Positions 1-9,716 of a DNA stretch of 51,341 nt are shown here, piece by piece. This DNA comes from Cyanocohniella sp. LLY (GTDB taxonomy: Bacteria > Cyanobacteriota > Cyanobacteriia > Cyanobacteriales > Nostocaceae), in assembly GCA_022241785.1 (NCBI GenBank), contig JAKOMP010000017.1, forward strand, positions 27,817 through 79,157, written 5' to 3'. The notes beneath the pieces were generated by a model. The model did no database searches, was not told where the DNA came from, and worked only from the letters and a program-made list of their open reading frames with translations. Positions within the stretch are counted from its first letter, which is position 1. The number at the start of each line of letters is the position of its first letter. The position numbers were made by a program, and so were the translations under genes.

Positions 1-149
1 ATGATGAAGCAGGTGGTAGCTGCTAGTAGGGTTGGGATCATGAGGACGCCGAACCAACCGATGTAAATCCGGTTGTCGGTGCTGGTGATCCACTCGCAAA
101 AGCGATCCCATACGTTAGCGCTTTGACGCTGTTGTAAGGTAGTGGTCAT
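1..149 (-). CDS. psbA: Photosystem II D1 protein, N-terminal part (runs off the left edge)
   Basis: The minus strand from an ATG at 149 encodes the D1 N-terminus: it begins [20 protein letters not shown] and continues with the conserved stretch [15 protein letters not shown] leading into the first membrane helix. D1 is the reaction-centre core subunit of photosystem II; with D2 it binds the P680 chlorophylls, pheophytin, QB and the manganese cluster. Only 49 codons lie in the window, so the residues that separate D1 isoforms (for example position 130) cannot be read. The upstream spacer (150-302) is AT-rich and holds a hairpin and a plausible promoter, as expected for a strongly expressed light-regulated gene. 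The family call is near certain; which psbA copy it is remains unknown. Confidence 0.97.
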   Translation of the reverse strand, partial: MTTTLQQRQSANVWDRFCEWITSTDNRIYIGWFGVLMIPTLLAATTCFI

Positions 150-182
150 ATTTCTATGATTGCTAATGAATGTAATGAATTA

Positions 183-201
183 GACGCATTTTTCGTGCGT
201 C
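183..201 (-). promoter_or_regulatory. Hairpin in the psbA 5' leader
   Basis: GACGCA at 183-188 pairs perfectly with TGCGTC at 196-201 around a 7-base loop, about 35-50 bases upstream of the psbA start codon. Such a position fits a leader hairpin affecting mRNA stability or translation, but that role is inferred from position only. Confidence 0.4.
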
Positions 202-239
202 CGTTCTAATAAACTTAACATGTATTTACGTTATTCACA

Positions 240-266
240 GTATTATTTTTTTATTCTTTTTGGCAA
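240..266 (-). promoter_or_regulatory. psbA: Possible psbA promoter
   Basis: On the minus strand TTGCCA (266-261) lies 15 bases upstream of TAATAC (245-240), resembling -35 and -10 boxes, in an AT-rich spacer about 90 bases upstream of the psbA ATG. The spacing is shorter than the usual 17, so this is tentative. Confidence 0.35.
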
Positions 267-302
267 AAACATTATATTTACTTATATAACGATGAGGCGA
301 TT

Positions 303-1802
303 TTAAAAATCAAAATAGATATAAGGTAAACTGCCTTCGGGCGCGAGTAACCACACAGCGTAAAAGCATAGGGGTACAAATACAAGCTTGACGGGCCAGT
401 TGAAATCTAACTTCAGCCTGCCATTAAAGGCATAAACTATACCCATAAAAGCGGCTAAAGTCCCTAGCATCCAAGTAAGTTGATATTGGCTCATATTCAG
501 AGCTTCTACATAAACCTTTTGAGCAAACTGGACATCAGCAGTATGGCCCCAAAGATGCCGAATTACCCAAGAAGAGTCTTGGAGGTTGGGAAGGCGGAAC
601 CAAATCCAAGAAGTAAAAACCATCAGTTGAGTTAAGAACCAAGCGACAACTATCCCTAGAGGATTTTGCCAGAAATGTTCCAGACTTTCATAGCGATCGC
701 TCGTCACATCTGTCAGGCGATGCACCCCTAAAGCTAAACCGTGGAACACACCCCAAACAATAAAACCCCAAGACGAGCCGTGCCAGATACCCGCAATCAG
801 CATCACAATTAACAGATTCCAACAAGTACGAGTCAAGCCTTGACGCGAACCACCCAAAGGAAAATAAAGATAGTTGCGTAACCAATCTCCCAAAGTCATG
901 TGCCAGCGCCGCCAAAATTCGGCAATGCTAGTACTGAAGTAAGGAAAGTCAAAATTTTCTGGTAGAACTAAGCCGAAGAGTAAAGCACTACCACGGGCAA
1001 TATCGACGTAACCACTAAAATCTAAATACAACTGCAAACCGTAGGCAAATGTCGCCAACCACAAATCACCACTACCCGCCCTTTGTAAGTTACCAAAGCA
1101 TAAATCAACGAAAATTCCCAAATTATCTGCCAAAATACCTTTTTTGACGGCGCCCTTAGCAATTAACCAGGAGGCGTGTGTCACTCTGTCAGCCGTGGGA
1201 AATTGTTGTGAATTGAGTTGAGTTGCGAGGCTATGGTATCGAGTAATGGGGCCAGAAATTAGTTTAGCAAAGAATAATTTATACGTAGCAAACTTGAGAA
1301 AGTCATCAGTAGCCGGCGCACCACGATATATATCTACTAAATAGGCAATGCACTCAAAGGTAAAAAATGAAATTCCCAAAGGTGCAATTAATTTAAAACT
1401 TGCATCTGGTGAGTTAATTTGCCAATTAAAAACATATTTGAGAAAAGCTGGTAAATATTTAAAGCCGAGTAATAATACAACATTTAAAAATATCCCCAAC
1501 CACAATACCTTCAATCGACGACGATTCCAGTCAGCATTGGCAAATTGCCACTCTTCATTAGAAATTTGCCAGTCAACAGCATGTTGTCCTGGTGAAGTGT
1601 TTTTGCCAATCTCTCGCCCCACACGAAAGTTAATAAATGTCAGTGCTAACAATAATGGGATGTACTGGACATTTAACGATGCATAAAAAACAAGGCTAGC
1701 AATCAGCAAAGTCCACAGCCGTAATTTCTGGTGATTTACAGACCAGTAAATTCCCAGCACACTCAATAAAAACAGCCCATAGAAGATGGAAATAAAGTTC
1801 AT
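303..1802 (-). CDS. MBOAT-family membrane O-acyltransferase (AlgI-like)
   Basis: This 499-residue polytopic protein belongs to the membrane-bound O-acyltransferase family, like AlgI of alginate acetylation. These proteins take an acyl group, usually acetyl, from the cytoplasm and pass it across the inner membrane for transfer to a cell-surface polymer. Hydrophobic segments run from the N-terminus; the core reads FWRRWHMTLGDWLRNYLYFPLGG, and the invariant catalytic histidine is His341 in AGIWHG. Length is normal for the family. It is the downstream member of a minus-strand pair, 79 bases after a DUF1574/SGNH-type protein, a pairing like AlgI with AlgJ/AlgX. Its leader contains four heptamer repeats (1807-1834). 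The polymer acceptor cannot be told from the sequence. Confidence 0.9.
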   Translation of the reverse strand: MNFISIFYGLFLLSVLGIYWSVNHQKLRLWTLLIASLVFYASLNVQYIPLLLALTFINFRVGREIGKNTSPGQHAVDWQISNEEWQFANADWNRRRLKVLWLGIFLNVVLLLGFKYLPAFLKYVFNWQINSPDASFKLIAPLGISFFTFECIAYLVDIYRGAPATDDFLKFATYKLFFAKLISGPITRYHSLATQLNSQQFPTADRVTHASWLIAKGAVKKGILADNLGIFVDLCFGNLQRAGSGDLWLATFAYGLQLYLDFSGYVDIARGSALLFGLVLPENFDFPYFSTSIAEFWRRWHMTLGDWLRNYLYFPLGGSRQGLTRTCWNLLIVMLIAGIWHGSSWGFIVWGVFHGLALGVHRLTDVTSDRYESLEHFWQNPLGIVVAWFLTQLMVFTSWIWFRLPNLQDSSWVIRHLWGHTADVQFAQKVYVEALNMSQYQLTWMLGTLAAFMGIVYAFNGRLKLDFNWPVKLVFVPLCFYAVWLLAPEGSLPYIYFDF

Positions 1803-1806
1803 ATTT

Positions 1807-1834
1807 TAGTCATTGGTCATTGGTCATTGATCAT
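1807..1834. repeat. Heptanucleotide short tandem repeat, four units, in the leader of the MBOAT gene
   Basis: Four units of the form T(A/G)(A/G)TCAT lie end to end 5 bases upstream of the MBOAT start codon (minus strand). The same unit, also four times, sits directly upstream of the neighbouring DUF1574 gene at 4903-4930. Confidence 0.8.
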
Positions 1835-1881
1835 TGTGAAGAAACTTCACCTCATATCCCTATTTCCCAGCCCACATCTTC

Positions 1882-4800
1882 TTACTTCGTCGGCCAAGCA
1901 ATCATTGGGTCATTAGCTAACTTTTTCGAGACTTCATAGGCACCAAAGCGGTTGAGGTGGCTGGGGTCAGAAAAGTAATCATTGGTTTTTGTCCAAAGTT
2001 GGCTTAAATCTCTATAGATAAAGTTGGGATTTGTCGCTTGATATAACATATGTTGCTGAAATTGTTGCTCATAGTTTGTACGTACTGGATCTAAATAATC
2101 GGCAGTGAGAGGCATATTGACAAAGACTAAAGAAATATTGCGAGATTGGGTAAATTGCAAGACTTCTTGAAAGGCAACATCTTGTTCACCTTCTACTTGA
2201 AAATATCGATAGTCGTTGTCGTAATTACCTGCGACTCTGGGGTGTTGACGATAGTGTTGTATAGGATTAAATCGCCCAGATAAAGCCAGGAAACCATCAA
2301 AATCAACTGCCTGCTGGGGCATTTCTAGTTCAGGATTATTTATGGTTAACTGGGGCTGTAATGCCATAGTCTGAGATTCGTTAAATAAGGGTAGCGATCG
2401 CAGTTGTTTATGCAACAAAGATTGCACTTGCTCGCGGTTTTTGTAGCTCATGGAAAGACTAGCTACTGCCTGATTTAACCAATTATTTACGGTTTGATAA
2501 CTATTAGTTTCTGTTTTTGGTACTGTTGGCGGCTGAATCTCCGCATTGTCGGAATTTTGCAGTGATTCATCTTGACTTGCAGTCGTTAATGCTTTTTGTA
2601 ATGCCTGTCTGTAACCATCTGATGCAGCGATCGCCTTAAAGGTGACATCTTCACGATTACTATTAAAAGCACGGGCCCCGTCTGCCCAAATAATCAGTTT
2701 TGGTAGTTCTGATGGCTCTAGCACTTGCCGAATAATCAAGTCTACAACTTGTGCTGTCGCACCGTTCACCCCAAAGTTAAATACATCCAGATGGGGATAA
2801 CCTTGCTGGGCTACAGCTTTAGCCAGTGCAGCCGGATCAATACCCCTCAAAGCACGGGAGGAACCAATAATTAAGACATCTGCGGGTTTACCGTTTTTGG
2901 CAACACGCTGTTTATACAATGCTAGTTGCTCGTCCAATTGCCGGGAATTGAAACTGGGCATTTGCGATCGCGCTGCTAATAAAATAGCTGCGGCGTTGGC
3001 TTTCTCTTTCAGGGGCCCAGCCCTTAAAATTCTTTCCTGTCCATCATCGCCTTGGGTAAATCCAGAAGCATTAAATGCATTACCTTGACTGGAAGAAGAT
3101 TGTTTTTGCAACCTGCTGGTAAAAAATGCTGCTGTTTGACTCTGTTCTACTTCAGCATTTAATGAAGCTTCTTCTTCCAAAGATGCAGGTGCAACACTAG
3201 CTGTCTGGGTCCCACTGGGTACAGGAACATTAGTGATGTAACCCAAAATCCAATCGGTTTGCAGGGTGAGTAATAAGCCCAAGGTACCCCAGACTAAAGC
3301 TATCTTCAGCCCTTGATGATCAGGGTTTTGGGGTATTGCTTGACTACTATCTGTAAATATCTGCGTTCCGATGAGCCACTTTTTAGCTGTAGTAGTTGCA
3401 GTTGTAGCCCAGTCGCGTGCTACTTCGGTAACAAAATTTTGAACTTCCTCGGAAGTTAAATCGGGGCGTAACACCGGATCGTTGGTTTCGGTGTTTAAAA
3501 GCTCACTTACGTATTCAGAAGTAGCTGCAAATTCTGGGGTAGCTTCGGGAACTAAACGTTGGCGTTGTGTCAAATCTACACCGTGATGCCAAAAGGGTTC
3601 CTTGTTACCAGCGCGACGACCGTATACACGTACCCCTGTAATGCCAGGAAGTTTTAACAGGCGCAAAAACTGAATGACTTTATTGGCTATTTGGGAACGG
3701 GCTGGGCAAATGGGTGCATCACACATGATGTGTAACAAGTCACCTTTACGTAGTAACAGTACCCGCAAACCGCCAGTTTTTAACCGCCAATCCAAGTCAG
3801 AATTAAGTAAGCGCTCTAGTAAGAAAATAATGGCTGGTTCATCACCATCACTGGCTAATTCTAAGGGTAAAGGTGCTAAGGCTGGATGCTCCGTCGCAGG
3901 TAAAGTCAGCCAGTCAATCCACGCGGGTTGATTATCTGCGGTTTTTTGCCCGTAAATAGTAGCAGCCAGAATGCCTTGGGGGGCGATTTTTTCTAATTGG
4001 TGGGCAATTATTTTTAAACACTGGGCTTTATCTGGCTCTGGTGCAATTTCTAAAGGGTCAAAAGCTGGGGTGCAAAAGATATGTAAAGTTGATTCTTTCA
4101 AAGAAGCTTGGACAGCCACCTTAAACTCTGACAATAACTCAGTTAAGAGCCGAGCGATCGCCTGGACATCTCCCCACCTAGCCCAGTCCTTGAGCATCAC
4201 TTCTGGGGGACGCAAGTCTATCCTCAGCCGCCAATCTGATGCTGTTTCACCACTAACTTGGGAAACAATCACTGCATCTTGGTAGCCAGACAGCTTCAAA
4301 TGTCGCAACTGTTGGGCTATGGGTTCGGCTAATAACGATGAATCTGGGCTATAGCTAGACTGACAAAATATCCACAGGCGGTTAACTACAGCTTGACCAG
4401 GTTCTTTGGGGCTGTGCGGCTGCGTTTGTACCTGCACGGACACACCCAAAGGACTGAGAGTTTCACTCAGATAACGCGCGATCGCCTGGACATCTCCCCG
4501 ACGCGCCAAACTTTCGTTAGAAACAATCAGCGCCCCACCTACGGTAGCGGATTTTTCGGCATCTTCTAGAGCTTGTTCTACCTGTTCTAGATGCCGTTCT
4601 AGCTGGTTTAAATAAACCCGGTGACACCACTTGGGGCGATATTCCCCCTTCTTCCGCCCATAGACAAATACTTGGTATATTGAGGGTTGTTCGTTACTTG
4701 TAATCCGATCCAGATCTGTTTGCTGTAGTGCATGAAGCAAGTCAGACAAGGTGCGCCAGCGTTGAGGACACTCTGAACCTTCACACAAAATGTGTAGGTC

Positions 4801-4902
4801 ATTTCCCCGCAACCGGACTTTCACCCCGAAAGAGTTGATCCCTGTTGCTTGGCTTACCCACTGCACTAAAGATTGCTGACTATCTAGTAATACTGTTTTC
4901 AT
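1882..4902 (-). CDS. DUF1574 protein: four N-terminal repeat domains, one membrane segment, C-terminal SGNH-like domain
   Basis: This is a 1006-residue protein with three parts. Residues about 1-95, 130-230, 238-335 and 350-445 are four copies of a domain of roughly 100 residues (each has a strand like LHIFC or LHIMC and ends in a (V/A)xxYG(R/Q)(K/R) strand); I do not know a function for it. A single hydrophobic segment lies near residues 530-552. The C-terminal part is SGNH-like: LIIGSSRALRG with a candidate nucleophile at Ser682, NFGVNGA as the glycine/asparagine block, and DPSHLNRFGA with Asp979 and His982 as the likely rest of the triad. That matches DUF1574 and the AlgJ/AlgX type of O-acetyltransferase. 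With the N-terminus cytoplasmic the SGNH domain would face the periplasm, where it could accept acyl groups from the adjacent MBOAT protein. The role is inferred; the domain layout is directly visible. Confidence 0.85.
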   Translation of the reverse strand: MKTVLLDSQQSLVQWVSQATGINSFGVKVRLRGNDLHILCEGSECPQRWRTLSDLLHALQQTDLDRITSNEQPSIYQVFVYGRKKGEYRPKWCHRVYLNQLERHLEQVEQALEDAEKSATVGGALIVSNESLARRGDVQAIARYLSETLSPLGVSVQVQTQPHSPKEPGQAVVNRLWIFCQSSYSPDSSLLAEPIAQQLRHLKLSGYQDAVIVSQVSGETASDWRLRIDLRPPEVMLKDWARWGDVQAIARLLTELLSEFKVAVQASLKESTLHIFCTPAFDPLEIAPEPDKAQCLKIIAHQLEKIAPQGILAATIYGQKTADNQPAWIDWLTLPATEHPALAPLPLELASDGDEPAIIFLLERLLNSDLDWRLKTGGLRVLLLRKGDLLHIMCDAPICPARSQIANKVIQFLRLLKLPGITGVRVYGRRAGNKEPFWHHGVDLTQRQRLVPEATPEFAATSEYVSELLNTETNDPVLRPDLTSEEVQNFVTEVARDWATTATTTAKKWLIGTQIFTDSSQAIPQNPDHQGLKIALVWGTLGLLLTLQTDWILGYITNVPVPSGTQTASVAPASLEEEASLNAEVEQSQTAAFFTSRLQKQSSSSQGNAFNASGFTQGDDGQERILRAGPLKEKANAAAILLAARSQMPSFNSRQLDEQLALYKQRVAKNGKPADVLIIGSSRALRGIDPAALAKAVAQQGYPHLDVFNFGVNGATAQVVDLIIRQVLEPSELPKLIIWADGARAFNSNREDVTFKAIAASDGYRQALQKALTTASQDESLQNSDNAEIQPPTVPKTETNSYQTVNNWLNQAVASLSMSYKNREQVQSLLHKQLRSLPLFNESQTMALQPQLTINNPELEMPQQAVDFDGFLALSGRFNPIQHYRQHPRVAGNYDNDYRYFQVEGEQDVAFQEVLQFTQSRNISLVFVNMPLTADYLDPVRTNYEQQFQQHMLYQATNPNFIYRDLSQLWTKTNDYFSDPSHLNRFGAYEVSKKLANDPMIAWPTK

Positions 4903-4930
4903 TAGTCATTAGTCATTGGTCATTGGTCAT
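4903..4930. repeat. Heptanucleotide short tandem repeat, four units, abutting the DUF1574 start codon
   Basis: Four units (TAGTCAT twice, TGGTCAT twice) start on the base next to the ATG complement at 4900-4902. Read on the minus strand they put an ATG every 7 bases through the ribosome-binding region. Same unit and copy number as 1807-1834. Confidence 0.8.
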
Positions 4931-5174
4931 TTAAATGTGAACTCAACAATACAGAACTGGCTCACGCCGCACTACACGCTTCAGCACTCAGAAAGTCACT
5001 CAGGGCTTGTAAACTAGAAACATAGGTCTATCACACTTTGCCGTTTTCTTTTAACAATTTCATTACCTTCTGGGCTGGCAAGATCGGCCAAGATAGATTT
5101 GTACCCTGGAAACTCTCACAGATGTTGAATTTCGCGTTTCGTTTCACTCATTTGCCAACCACAAAAAATTAGCA

Positions 5175-5414
5175 ATGACTTCTACTACCCCACAATCGTC
5201 ACATAACCCCGGATTAAATCTGGTTTTGTTTAGCATTCCCCAATCTTTCCTCTTACAAATAGGTACAGCGTCTATACTACTGCTGCTCACCACAGAAAAG
5301 GCCACAGTAAAAGCCCTAGAATCTATGGGACAAGCTAGTGAAGAATTGTTTCGTGGCGATCGCCTACCAATTCTCCCCTTCCCAGAAGACAGCGATTTTA
5401 GCAATTTAACTTAA
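5175..5414 (+). CDS. Small conserved-looking hypothetical protein (79 aa)
   Basis: The ORF starts at an ATG and encodes 79 residues with a hydrophobic middle (SFLLQIGTASILLLLTTEK) and a charged, proline-rich tail (RGDRLPILPFPEDSDF). It ends 120 bases before the likely ppc start and on the same strand, so the two could share a transcript. A GCGATCGC site lies inside. No known domain is recognisable; the residue mix looks like a real cyanobacterial small protein, possibly membrane-associated. No clear Shine-Dalgarno sequence precedes the ATG. Confidence 0.65.
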   Translation: MTSTTPQSSHNPGLNLVLFSIPQSFLLQIGTASILLLLTTEKATVKALESMGQASEELFRGDRLPILPFPEDSDFSNLT

Positions 5415-5534
5415 CAAATATATTTAAAACCTAAAAGACTTCAGGAATTTTAGCGAATTTGAGATGATGAATCCCAATCGCTAATGCCAAGTTATGTGAT
5501 GTCAACATTAATCGGCTTTACCAGAGCAAAAATT

Positions 5535-8500
5535 ATGGGTTCTGCTTTATACTCTGTGTCTCATGCGGCGAATTTTTACCCCGCGTCGGAATTATTTTTG
5601 CGTCATCGGCTCCAGGTGGTGGAGGAATTGTGGGAATTAGTACTCCGACAAGAATGCGGTCAACAAATGGTGGATTTATTGCGACAATTACGCGATTTAT
5701 GTTCACCAGAAGGACAAACGACTAATGACCAAGCCTCATCTGCGGTGAAGTTAATTGAACAATTGAACATTAACGAGGCAATTCGCGCGGCTCGTGCCTT
5801 TGCCCTGTATTTTCAGTTGATTAACATCATAGAGCAAGAATATGAACAACAGCAGCAATTAACCCGCTATTCTGAGGGAGAAGCCGAAACGATTATTCAG
5901 GAGGAAACTCGCTCCAATGTTACCTATTCCTCCAACCAAAAAGAAGATGATCCCATTGTTAACAAAAATATAGAAGTAGAACTGTTTTCCCAAAGTTGGG
6001 TGACAAAATCCATTGGTAAACAAAAAGGTACTTTTGCTACCTTATTTCCCCATCTCTTCAAGCTGAATGTACCACCCCAACAAATTCAACGCTTAATTGC
6101 CCAACTAGATGTGCGGTTGGTATTTACAGCACACCCCACAGAAATTGTCCGTCATACCATCCGCGATAAACAACGGCAGGTGGTCAGTCTCCTCCAAAAG
6201 CTGGATGAAGTGGAAAATCGCGCCGATGGCAGCTTAGGCGGATATCCTTGGGAAGCAGCAGACTTGCGCGAACAATTGCTAGAAGAAATTCGCCTGTGGT
6301 GGCGGACAGATGAACTACACCAGTTTAAGCCTACAGTCTTGGATGAAGTAGATTATGCCTTACATTACTTCCAAGAAGTGTTATTTGATGGCATTCCTCA
6401 ACTATATAAACGTCTCAAATACGCTTTAGGTAAAACATTTCCTTGGTTAGAACCGCCCAGAAAAAACTTTTGCTCGTTTGGCTCATGGGTAGGTTCAGAT
6501 CGAGATGGTAACCCATCAGTCACACCAGAAACCACCTGGCAAACAGCCTGCTATCAGCGCAAAATGGTGTTGGAAAGATATATTCGCTCAGTGAAACAGC
6601 TGATTGAATTGTTGAGTGTGTCGATGCACTGGAGCGATGTCTTACCAGACTTGCTAGAATCCTTAGAACTCGATCAATCCCAGTTGAGTGATGTGTATGA
6701 TGCCCTAGCGTTGCGTTATCGCCAGGAACCCTATCGTTTGAAACTAGCATATGTACTCAGACGACTGGAAAATAGCCGCGATCGCAACATCGCTTTATAT
6801 AATCGAGAAACGCCCAAAAATGAAGATCAGCCCCTGTATCGTTCGGGGTCAGAATTTTTGGCAGAACTGCGGTTGATTCAACATAACTTGACCGAAACGG
6901 GTTTAAGCTGTCGGGAGTTAGAAACGCTAATTTGTCAAGTAGAAATTTTTGACTTTAACTTGACTCAGTTGGATATTCGCCAAGAATCAACCAGGCATTC
7001 CGACGCATTGAATGAAATTCTCGAATATCTGCAAGTATTACCCCAATCGTACAACGAACTATCAGAAGAACAGCGAGTTGCTTGGCTAACTGGGGAATTG
7101 CAAACCCGTAGACCATTAATTCCGGCAGAATTGCCATTTTCGGAAAAAACCAACGATGTCGTGCAAACTTTCCGCGTCTTGCGATCGCTACAGCAAGAGT
7201 TTGGTGTTAACATCTGCCAAACTTACATTATTAGTATGTGCCGCGAAGTTAGCGATGTCCTGGAAGTTTTGCTATTAGCCAAAGAAGCCAGACTTTTTGA
7301 CCCCGCTATTGCTGTCGGCACAATTCAAGTTGTACCGTTATTTGAGACAGTAGAAGACTTGCAACGTTCCCGTAGCGTCATGCGGCAGTTGTTTGAACTA
7401 CCCTTATATCGGGCTTTGTTAGCAGGTGGCTACGCAGCAATTAACGCCAGCCAAGACAATTCCTTACCACAGATCCCCACCACAGCTTCCCCTCTCATCC
7501 CTAATTTACAGGAAGTAATGCTGGGGTATTCTGACAGTAACAAAGACTCGGGTTTTTTAAGTAGTAACTGGGAAATTCATAAAGCCCAAAAATCACTCCA
7601 GACAATTGCCGAAGACTACGGTTTGAGTTTACGCATTTTCCACGGACGTGGTGGTTCAGTAGGACGTGGAGGCGGCCCAGCTTACGAGGCCATCTTAGCC
7701 CAACCGGGACACAGTATTAATGGGCGCATCAAGATTACTGAACAAGGGGAAGTGTTAGCTTCCAAATATTCGTTGCTGGATTTGGCTTTGTATAATCTAG
7801 AAACCATCACCACGGCTGTTATTCAAGCTAGTCTGCTGCGAACAGGGTTTGATGATATCGAACCTTGGAATGAGATTATGGAAGAATTAGCAGTGCGATC
7901 GCGGCAACATTATCGTAATCTGATTTACGAGCAACCAGATTTTATCGACTTTTTCCACCAAGTCACCCCTATTGAAGAAATTAGCCAGCTACAAATTAGT
8001 TCCCGTCCTGCACGCCGTCCTTCTGGGAAAAAAGATTTAAGCAGTCTGCGCGCCATTCCTTGGGTATTTAGCTGGACACAAACCCGGGTTTTGCTCCCTT
8101 CTTGGTATGGTATCGGCACAGCATTACAAGGATTCTTGAATGAAGAACCAGAAGAACACCTGACATTGCTACGGTATTTTTATTTGAAATGGCCCTTCTT
8201 CAAAATGGTGATTTCCAAGGCAGAAATGACCTTAGCCAAAGTAGATATGCAAATGGCACATCACTATGTGGAAGAACTAGGGAATCCTGAAGATAAAGAC
8301 CGGCTAGAAAAAGTTTTTGAGCAAATTGCTAATGAATTTTATCTCACCAGGGATTTAGTCTTAAAAATTACTGGACATCAGCGGCTGTTGGATGGTGATC
8401 CTGTATTACAACGTTCGGTACAGTTACGTAATGGCACAATTGTACCTTTAGGATTTATCCAAGTTTCCCTCCTGAAACGTCTGCGCCAATCCCGCAATAT

Positions 8501-8609
8501 TACTGCCACCTCTGGTGTAATTCATTCTCGTTATAGCAAAGGTGAGTTATTACGAGGCGCACTGTTAACGATTAATGGTATTGCTGCTGGGATGAGAAAT
8601 ACAGGTTGA
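5535..8609 (+). CDS. ppc: Phosphoenolpyruvate carboxylase
   Basis: PEP carboxylase makes oxaloacetate from PEP and bicarbonate, supplying carbon skeletons for ammonia assimilation. Visible active-site blocks: [12 protein letters not shown] with the catalytic histidine, [47 protein letters not shown] with the PEP-binding glycine loop, and the C-terminal MRNTG. The reading frame is open from 5484, but I place the start at the ATG at 5535: the protein then begins [20 protein letters not shown] and has 1024 residues, like the Anabaena enzyme as I remember it. No plant-type N-terminal phosphorylation motif is present. Residues about 130-185 (after the [13 protein letters not shown] stretch) are the low-conservation part typical of cyanobacterial forms. 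Confidence 0.97.
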   Translation: MGSALYSVSHAANFYPASELFLRHRLQVVEELWELVLRQECGQQMVDLLRQLRDLCSPEGQTTNDQASSAVKLIEQLNINEAIRAARAFALYFQLINIIEQEYEQQQQLTRYSEGEAETIIQEETRSNVTYSSNQKEDDPIVNKNIEVELFSQSWVTKSIGKQKGTFATLFPHLFKLNVPPQQIQRLIAQLDVRLVFTAHPTEIVRHTIRDKQRQVVSLLQKLDEVENRADGSLGGYPWEAADLREQLLEEIRLWWRTDELHQFKPTVLDEVDYALHYFQEVLFDGIPQLYKRLKYALGKTFPWLEPPRKNFCSFGSWVGSDRDGNPSVTPETTWQTACYQRKMVLERYIRSVKQLIELLSVSMHWSDVLPDLLESLELDQSQLSDVYDALALRYRQEPYRLKLAYVLRRLENSRDRNIALYNRETPKNEDQPLYRSGSEFLAELRLIQHNLTETGLSCRELETLICQVEIFDFNLTQLDIRQESTRHSDALNEILEYLQVLPQSYNELSEEQRVAWLTGELQTRRPLIPAELPFSEKTNDVVQTFRVLRSLQQEFGVNICQTYIISMCREVSDVLEVLLLAKEARLFDPAIAVGTIQVVPLFETVEDLQRSRSVMRQLFELPLYRALLAGGYAAINASQDNSLPQIPTTASPLIPNLQEVMLGYSDSNKDSGFLSSNWEIHKAQKSLQTIAEDYGLSLRIFHGRGGSVGRGGGPAYEAILAQPGHSINGRIKITEQGEVLASKYSLLDLALYNLETITTAVIQASLLRTGFDDIEPWNEIMEELAVRSRQHYRNLIYEQPDFIDFFHQVTPIEEISQLQISSRPARRPSGKKDLSSLRAIPWVFSWTQTRVLLPSWYGIGTALQGFLNEEPEEHLTLLRYFYLKWPFFKMVISKAEMTLAKVDMQMAHHYVEELGNPEDKDRLEKVFEQIANEFYLTRDLVLKITGHQRLLDGDPVLQRSVQLRNGTIVPLGFIQVSLLKRLRQSRNITATSGVIHSRYSKGELLRGALLTINGIAAGMRNTG

Positions 8610-8726
8610 TGTAACTAGGGGCTAGGGCGTGTTTTCAAGCTTCTCCAGAAGTTAGTAATGCGGGAAAATGGCTTAAGTATCCTCAGTTCATCGATACCCT
8701 GCGATTGCTGATTTTTTGAGGATACC

Positions 8727-8818
8727 AGGATTTACGTAACCAACCACGTATTTTCGTCATTGCGACCGTAGGGAAGCAATCTCAAAGCCTTAATTTTCGT
8801 AGCGAGTGCGTAAGTCCT
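8727..8818 (-). repeat. 92-bp MITE-like repeat, copy A (inverted relative to the other two)
   Basis: This 92-base element is the reverse complement of near-identical 92-base elements at 13148-13239 and 45320-45411. Its ends, AGGACTTACGCACT and the inverse of GGTTACGTAAGTCCT, form imperfect terminal inverted repeats. It has no coding capacity, so any movement would need a transposase in trans. It lies between ppc and the convergent methyltransferase gene. Confidence 0.8.
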
Positions 8819-8847
8819 CGATACAACAAGTTGGAAAACACGCCCGC

Positions 8848-9582
8848 TCAAAACCTGACTTTATATAAATCAAATAATTCCCCTGATTGTCGCCCTACTA
8901 TTTTGGCACCAGCAGTTTTGATGATTTTTTCCCACTCAGTTACAGGTTCTAGAAACACCTCAGCACCCAAATATGTTTCTAGCACGGCCCAATCTTCTGC
9001 TAAAGGCTGTTGGGGATTGAGGATGTCAAACACAAAATGTCCATCTGGTTTCAATACCCGTTTGACTTCTACCAAGACAGCACTCCAATATTTTAGGGGA
9101 AAGTAGCAACTAAACCCCGTGGCGATCGCTAAGTCAAATTGGTCTGCCGAATAGTTTAATTGATGAGCGGGCCCCAACTCAATACCTTTAAATAGCTTAG
9201 AATTCAACTGCGGCCCACGGGAATTGAGGGTATCTCTAGCTACAGTACTAATTTCTTGCCCATAAAAATATGCTTGCCAATCCCGCCAAGGATAGATTAA
9301 CAAGCTAACACCACAGCCAATATCCAAACAGTGCTGGTTCTTTTTAGGTTGAGCAATTTCCCAAAAAGGAGAAACAATTCTCCCAGACAATAGACCAGAT
9401 ACCCATTCTTGATATATGGGCATTTCTTGTAATTCTGCTGGTAATTCCAAATCTTGCTTTTGATACTGTCGGTTAAAGCGATACCCCACCTGTGCAACTC
9501 TTTCTTGCCAGTTTTCTGAACTATAGGGAGTGTGCGACGGAAAAAGCTCGATAGGGTCTGGTGAATTACGCTTTTTAGACAT
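8848..9582 (-). CDS. Class I SAM-dependent methyltransferase
   Basis: A 244-residue protein with the Rossmann-fold methyltransferase signature: motif I CLDIGCGVSLLIYPW, an acidic residue ending the second strand (FYGQEIS), FDLAIATGFSCYF as motif IV region, and VLKPDGHFVFDIL as motif VI. A glycine-aspartate rich SAM pocket is therefore visible, but the N-terminal 75 residues and the acceptor-binding part give no substrate. The start ATG gives MSKKRNSPDPIELFPS. It is convergent with ppc and divergent from the HEPN-like gene. Small-molecule O-, N- or C-methylation are all possible. Confidence 0.85.
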   Translation of the reverse strand: MSKKRNSPDPIELFPSHTPYSSENWQERVAQVGYRFNRQYQKQDLELPAELQEMPIYQEWVSGLLSGRIVSPFWEIAQPKKNQHCLDIGCGVSLLIYPWRDWQAYFYGQEISTVARDTLNSRGPQLNSKLFKGIELGPAHQLNYSADQFDLAIATGFSCYFPLKYWSAVLVEVKRVLKPDGHFVFDILNPQQPLAEDWAVLETYLGAEVFLEPVTEWEKIIKTAGAKIVGRQSGELFDLYKVRF

Positions 9583-9716
9583 TTTGTATTTGCTGCTGCT
9601 AAATTACTTGTTGTCAAGTTCTAGTGTAGCTATGATTCTCAAACCCCTATCCAAATATTTATAGCAATCACACTGATTTTAATTAGCCGTGGCTAAACTA
9701 GGTGAATAACAATGGT

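Noticed and set aside
5484-5534. Upstream start for PEP carboxylase
   Set aside because: The first 17 codons do not look like the family; MGSALYS at 5535 matches the expected N-terminus.
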